A model generated the notes under the pieces. The model did not search any database, was not told the DNA's origin, and saw only the letters and a program-made list of their open reading frames with translations. Of a stretch of DNA of 64,000 bases, positions 60,441-64,000 are shown in pieces. The stretch covers positions 365,359-429,358 of the forward strand of contig NZ_JACJHX010000004.1 in assembly GCF_014138605.1 (NCBI RefSeq), written 5' to 3'. Positions within the stretch are counted from its first letter, which is position 1, and every line of letters begins with the position of its first letter. The translations under genes were made by a program, and so were the position numbers. The DNA is from Peribacillus huizhouensis. Its GTDB lineage: Bacteria; Bacillota; Bacilli; Bacillales; DSM-1321.

Positions 60441-60572
60441 ACTTTTATCTCCCTTCTTTGGTAATATTATCATTTTTATTTCTTTCTTTTCCCCATCTCA
60501 ATTCTCATATGGTAAAATTTATAGTTAAGAACACCCTTCCTAAGCTGAGCACCTAAAAAAAGGAGTGCGCCC

Positions 60573-62219
60573 ATGCCAAAATTATTTGTATACATACACG
60601 TTATCTGCTGTTTATCCATTCTGCTTTTGATAGAGTGGTATCTTACGATTACTAATTTACCTTTTCATAAGTTGATGATCATCCAAAGAATCGAAGGGAT
60701 TCTTTTCATTATTATTACAACTGTTATTCTCTATTTTTTTCTAAAAAAGAGAAAAAGCTATACATTGTTAAAAGAAGAGCAAGAACGGCTGCAAACCTTG
60801 ATTCATTCCATGGCAGACTTCGTTAATTTCAAAGATGGCCAAGGTCGTTGGACCGAAGTTAATAAATTTGGCCTTGAACTATTTCAGCTGGAGCAAGTAA
60901 ATTATAAAGGGAAAAAGGATAGTGAACTAGCTCAATATACTGATTTTTATAAAGAAGCACTAGAGTATTGCGAGACTTCAGATGAAGAAACATGGGTAAG
61001 TCGGCAAGTTACTCGGTGTGAAGAAATTATTCCAATGCCTGATGGGGATCACAAAACATTTGATACGATAAAAGTTCCTCTTTTTCATGAAGATGGTTCC
61101 AGAAGAGCATTTGTTGTAATTGGGAGAGATATAACAGAACGAGTGAAAGCTGAGCAGCATTTATTACAAAGCCAGCAACAATATAAATCGCTCTTCGATT
61201 ATAATCCAGATCCTTTGCTTATGATGGATATTCATGGGATCATTTCAAATACTAATCCGCGCTTTAAGGGCATAACTTGTTGGGGCTTTGACGATATTAT
61301 CGGTGTTTCAATCATGGATATATTAGCAAATTCGAATGATAAAGAATCATTTCAAAAGTCATTCACTGATGTCATTGAGACTAGAACAGGTATTACACAT
61401 GGAGACATTAGCATTCTCACCAAACATGAAGAGACCGTAATTCTTTATTTCACACTCGTTCCAATGCTAATAAATGACCAGATAGTCGGAGTCATTGGCT
61501 ATGCACAAGACGTTACACTTATGCGTGAAACTGAAGAAATGCTGCGAAAAACAGAAAAATTATCGGTTGTTGGGGAGTTGGCTGCAAGTGTAGCTCACGA
61601 AGTCAGAAATCCACTTACTTCTTTAACAGGATTCGTACAACTCCTGAAATCCAATGAGATAGAATATCAGCATTACTACTCCATTATGTTAAGTGAGTTG
61701 GATCGAATTAACTTAATTGTCAGTGAATTACTCGTCCTTGCCAAGCCACAGAAAATAAATTTTAGCGATCACAATATCGTGATGCTGATGAATGATGTCG
61801 TGACGTTACTTAAGCCTGAAGCGAACTTGAACGGAGCTTCCATTTCGATAAAAGAACATGAACCCATTCCGGCAATACGTTGCGAAGCAAACCAATTAAA
61901 GCAAGTATTCATTAATATTATTAAGAACTCAATTGAAGCGTCTGCAACGTCAGTTTCCATCGAATTTTCTACGAAACGTGATCAAGTTACTGTGAAAATC
62001 AAGGATAATGGACACGGGGTAGGAAAAGCAAGAATCCAACATCTTGGAGAGCCGTTTTATTCTTCGAAGGAAAAAGGAACGGGACTCGGATTGACAGTTA
62101 GTTCGAGGATCATCGAAACCCATCGTGGAAATATTTCCTTTGATAGTACGCTTGGTAGAGGTACTGAAGTGCTCCTAAGTTTACCAATTAATTGTCATTC
62201 ACAACAAAGCACTGGCTAA
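60573..62219 (+). CDS. PAS-domain sensor histidine kinase, KinE/KinA-like
   Basis: This 548-residue kinase has two membrane segments at the N-terminus (about 8-26 and 39-57) with a very short loop, then two PAS domains (about 70-190, from QTLIHSMADFVNFKDGQGRW; and 200-315, from FDYNPDPLLMMDIHGIISNT). The HisKA box is AASVAHEVRNPLTSLTGFVQ with His342, and the ATPase part has INIIKNSIEA, IKDNGHGVG and KGTGLGLTVSS. This layout matches the sporulation phosphorelay kinases (KinA-KinE type), which phosphorylate Spo0F, but a role in sporulation is inferred. AAAGGAG lies before the ATG. No response regulator is adjacent, as usual for these kinases. Confidence 0.93.
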   Translation: MPKLFVYIHVICCLSILLLIEWYLTITNLPFHKLMIIQRIEGILFIIITTVILYFFLKKRKSYTLLKEEQERLQTLIHSMADFVNFKDGQGRWTEVNKFGLELFQLEQVNYKGKKDSELAQYTDFYKEALEYCETSDEETWVSRQVTRCEEIIPMPDGDHKTFDTIKVPLFHEDGSRRAFVVIGRDITERVKAEQHLLQSQQQYKSLFDYNPDPLLMMDIHGIISNTNPRFKGITCWGFDDIIGVSIMDILANSNDKESFQKSFTDVIETRTGITHGDISILTKHEETVILYFTLVPMLINDQIVGVIGYAQDVTLMRETEEMLRKTEKLSVVGELAASVAHEVRNPLTSLTGFVQLLKSNEIEYQHYYSIMLSELDRINLIVSELLVLAKPQKINFSDHNIVMLMNDVVTLLKPEANLNGASISIKEHEPIPAIRCEANQLKQVFINIIKNSIEASATSVSIEFSTKRDQVTVKIKDNGHGVGKARIQHLGEPFYSSKEKGTGLGLTVSSRIIETHRGNISFDSTLGRGTEVLLSLPINCHSQQSTG

Positions 62220-62236
62220 TGGGCCAGTGCTTTGCT
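62205..62236 (+). terminator. Terminator overlapping the end of the PAS kinase gene
   Basis: A 12-bp stem (CAAAGCACTGGC with GCCAGTGCTTTG) has the TAA stop codon in its loop, so its left arm encodes the last codons of the kinase. Few T residues follow, so termination strength is uncertain. Confidence 0.65.
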
Positions 62237-62776
62237 TACCAAAATGCATTTTCCAGATACAACTAACTTCCACCTCTACATAATTCCTCGTCACATTCAT
62301 GTCGAAATCCTTAATTACTTGTAGAGAAATCCCTTACAATATTTTCACGTCATAATACTGCCTTTTTCATAATCAGACGGTGATTTAAGAGGCATTTAAT
62401 TAATCGATTAATTAATTCTATTTTGTCAGTACTTGTCGTTTAAAACAAGGTCTGAAGGTACAGCTCTTAAGTCAATTCGTACTGTTAAGTAATAGACGAC
62501 TCGATTTGGTAAAAAGACAAGATTGGTTCTTTGAATACTTCTCACTTAGTAAGTAAACCAAACACTCATTCATGTAAAGGACCGATAGAGTAGTAACGCC
62601 TCATTTTTAATTCAACACCAAAGCCCATCACAATTTCACTTAATCCCCGCATATCCATTCCACTTTTGCTTTAGCTAATATTCCTTGTATGTTCAAGGCT
62701 ACAATACCCATTTTTTCAAATGAAAGGACATAATTTTACAAACCATCATAGGCTATATGAAGTGAGGTGAGAGGAA
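62237..62776. other. Intergenic region without recognised content
   Basis: About 540 bp of AT-rich DNA between the PAS kinase gene and a small gene. TTAATTAATCGATTAATTAA at 62396-62415 is palindromic. No gene, RNA or family repeat is recognised. Confidence 0.35.
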
Positions 62777-62989
62777 ATGATAAGGAAACGATTGGACAAA
62801 ACAGAAACACAGGTTGAAGAGGTAGTGGACCAAAAAGATGCATCCTCGTCCAAAGATGACCATAACCAACTAGTTGACTTTTTAAAGGCTAACCCATATT
62901 TAAAACCACTCGTTCAGCAGATTAAAGAGAAAAGACAAACACTTCATTTCAAAAACAAACCTGCTGACAATCAAGAACACGACGAATAG
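62777..62989 (+). CDS. Small hydrophilic protein, unknown function
   Basis: I do not recognise this 70-residue protein. It is highly charged and has no membrane segment: MIRKRLDKTETQVEEVVDQK, then a Ser/Asp linker (ASSSKDDHNQ) and a short helix VDFLKANPYLKPLVQQIKEK. GTGAGGTGAGAGG lies before the ATG. Its placement near a KinE-like gene and its size recall small spore-associated proteins, but this is only a guess. A GC-rich hairpin follows. Confidence 0.6.
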   Translation: MIRKRLDKTETQVEEVVDQKDASSSKDDHNQLVDFLKANPYLKPLVQQIKEKRQTLHFKNKPADNQEHDE

Positions 62990-63002
62990 CACACTTCAAA
63001 AA

Positions 63003-63033
63003 AGGGGGGCCTAAAGCAAAGATCAGCCCCCCA
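63003..63033 (+). terminator. GC-rich hairpin after the small gene
   Basis: GGGGGGC and GCCCCCC pair perfectly over a 15-base loop, 14 bp after the stop codon. No T-tract follows because a family C repeat begins here, so termination is uncertain. Confidence 0.5.
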
Positions 63034-63112
63034 CAACTAATACAGTATAAGATAGGTGTATGAAACACTACATACGGATTTTGAGTGCGAGGTCAGACCC
63101 TTTTGTGACAAC
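63018..63112. repeat. Short interspersed repeat, family C, copy 2
   Basis: This matches the element at 7106 in the ends and the core (AGTATAAGAT, GTGTATGAAACACTAC, GAGGTCAGACCCTT). The ends are roughly inverted copies of each other. It is non-coding. Confidence 0.75.
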
Positions 63113-63229
63113 TTCTTATTTGTATTTATTAAGAAAGCTTAAATCGCCATCAACTTGAAAAGGATTAATAAGCATGATAAATTCTTCTGAGAGATAGATT
63201 CTTAGCATGTCTATCATTTGAAGAATCTT

Positions 63230-63730
63230 CTACCTATGCAACTTTCCACAGCATTTTTTATATTTCTTTCCACTGCCACAAGTACATGGATCGTTTCTTC
63301 CAATTACATTCTCATTTACAATTGGTTTTTTCGACTCTTTTGCTAAAATATTATGCCCTTCCAACTTCATTTGCGCATATCGTTGTTTAAATAGCTCGAT
63401 AACTTCTGGACTATAGTTTAGAGCATCAGCTGCAACCTCATTTGCCTTCTGTTCTGGAAGATTTCGATCTTCAATAACTATTTCATCATTTTTAAATGAT
63501 TTTCTCACACCAAAATGTCGTCCCGTAGTCTCCGAATTTTCATCTTCTTCAACAAATTTCAAGTAAACATCGTCACAATGGCAAGCTGCATGCATGCAAT
63601 AATAGTCATAAATCCAATATGTCTTCCCTTCGTAACTACTTTTCAACGCAATATTATCCTGTACCCCGAACACATCTATATACTTAATCGCTTTGCCATC
63701 TATTATCTCTGATGTATTAATTGTTCTCAT
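63230..63730 (-). CDS. SEC-C-motif protein of unknown function
   Basis: This 166-residue cytoplasmic protein ends in a SEC-C zinc-binding motif, [17 protein letters not shown], the same type as at the end of SecA. The rest has an N-terminal region with [15 protein letters not shown], which could form a second metal site, and a helical part. SEC-C proteins may bind ribosomes or proteins, but the role of this one is unknown. GAGG lies about 11 bases before the ATG. A perfect 8-bp inverted repeat (AGATTCTT and AAGAATCT) lies just beyond its stop codon. Confidence 0.85.
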   Translation of the reverse strand: MRTINTSEIIDGKAIKYIDVFGVQDNIALKSSYEGKTYWIYDYYCMHAACHCDDVYLKFVEEDENSETTGRHFGVRKSFKNDEIVIEDRNLPEQKANEVAADALNYSPEVIELFKQRYAQMKLEGHNILAKESKKPIVNENVIGRNDPCTCGSGKKYKKCCGKLHR

Positions 63731-63910
63731 GATTCACACATCCTCAAAAAGTATTTCATTGCCTTAGTATTGTATCGCCTATTTAACAATCAGTCACTTA
63801 TTTATCTTCTAGCTATGGTGGATTTCATTAGTATTTCAAACTATATAAACAAGGAATCAACAATCTACGTACATTCTATAGTAAGCTTGTCGCTATAGAA
63901 TTTATGTAAA
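63731..63910. other. Promoter-side gap before the right edge
   Basis: About 180 bp of AT-rich DNA with the promoter of the SEC-C gene. Nothing else is recognised before the repeat at the edge. Confidence 0.3.
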
Positions 63911-64000
63911 GGCTGTTTTCACATACTTTGTTGCTTTTCAATCATTTTTACACTAATAACCCGGGTTGATTTCCGTTGCAGGTACTCGCTTTCCGCGGGC
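63911..64000. mobile_element. MITE-like repeat, family A, copy 4 (cut by window edge)
   Basis: The first 90 bases match the copy at 5895 almost perfectly (GGCTGTTTTCACATACTTTG through CTTTCCGCGGGC). The left flank is TATGTAAA, so the same eight bases should follow its right end outside the window if it is a recent insertion. Confidence 0.88.

Noticed and set aside
60362..60556. A 64-residue frame after queT
   Set aside because: It spans the queT stop and its terminator and has no independent start signal.
1..64000. CRISPR arrays, tRNA or rRNA genes, phage or plasmid genes
   Set aside because: No regular repeat-spacer pattern, tRNA cloverleaf, rRNA-like stretch, integrase, capsid or replication gene was seen in either strand.

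Overview
The window is low-GC DNA from an aerobic, Gram-positive, spore-forming relative of Bacillus (family Bacillaceae). This rests on an aa3-type quinol oxidase operon (qoxABCD), near-perfect AGGAGG ribosome binding sites, frequent TTG/GTG starts, CcpA cre boxes, YesL/YesM/YesN and LplABC-type sugar genes, a PhoA-like secreted phosphatase with Pho-box-like sites, a KinE-like PAS histidine kinase and a preQ1-controlled queT. I do not assign a species. No rRNA, tRNA or CRISPR array was seen, and both window edges cut through features (qoxA on the left, a repeat on the right).

Layout. 0-3.4 kb: 3' end of qoxA, then qoxBCD and a terminator. 3.4-24.6 kb: mixed housekeeping and hypothetical genes on both strands: HtrA-like protease, aldose-1-epimerase, Cof-type HAD phosphatase, a two-component pair, inositol monophosphatase, a DUF4317-like protein, a YczE-like membrane protein divergent from a LysR regulator, a lipoprotein, alkaline phosphatase, a YcdB-like protein with a decayed paralogue nearby, a 902-residue TPR/dynamin-like GTPase and an IolS-like aldo/keto reductase. 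24.7-56.4 kb: about 32 kb of carbohydrate genes, almost all on the minus strand. 56.7-64 kb: small hypothetical genes, YbaK/EbsC deacylase, a preQ1 riboswitch with queT, a PAS histidine kinase and a SEC-C protein.

The carbohydrate island has four modules. (1) 24.7-31.9 kb: an ABC importer (binding protein and two permeases), a ThuA-like protein, two Gfo/Idh/MocA oxidoreductases and a TIM-barrel isomerase/epimerase, an assembly that resembles 3-keto-glycoside (Ycj/Thu-type) catabolism. (2) 32.7-39.7 kb: an LplABC-type importer under a perfect cre box, followed by an intracellular GH33 sialidase, an SGNH hydrolase and YesL. (3) 40.1-44.4 kb: a YesM/YesN-type two-component system whose kinase carries two complete sensor halves. 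(4) 45.6-56.4 kb: four more Gfo/Idh/MocA enzymes and two TIM-barrel isomerases divergent from an AraC regulator, then a GH29 fucosidase and a GH35 beta-galactosidase, both without signal peptides. Together this suggests uptake of intact decorated oligosaccharides, trimming in the cytoplasm, and redox-based processing of the sugars released. Neither importer has an ATPase gene here, so a shared MsmX-type ATPase elsewhere is expected.

The window is also rich in short repeats. Family A is a MITE of about 234 bp with imperfect inverted ends and visible 8-bp target duplications (four copies). Family B is a two-hairpin element of about 160 bp (three full copies plus deletion derivatives, one reduced to a 21-bp scar). 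Family C is an 85-95 bp element (two copies). A decayed second preQ1 aptamer lies about 1 kb upstream of the functional one.
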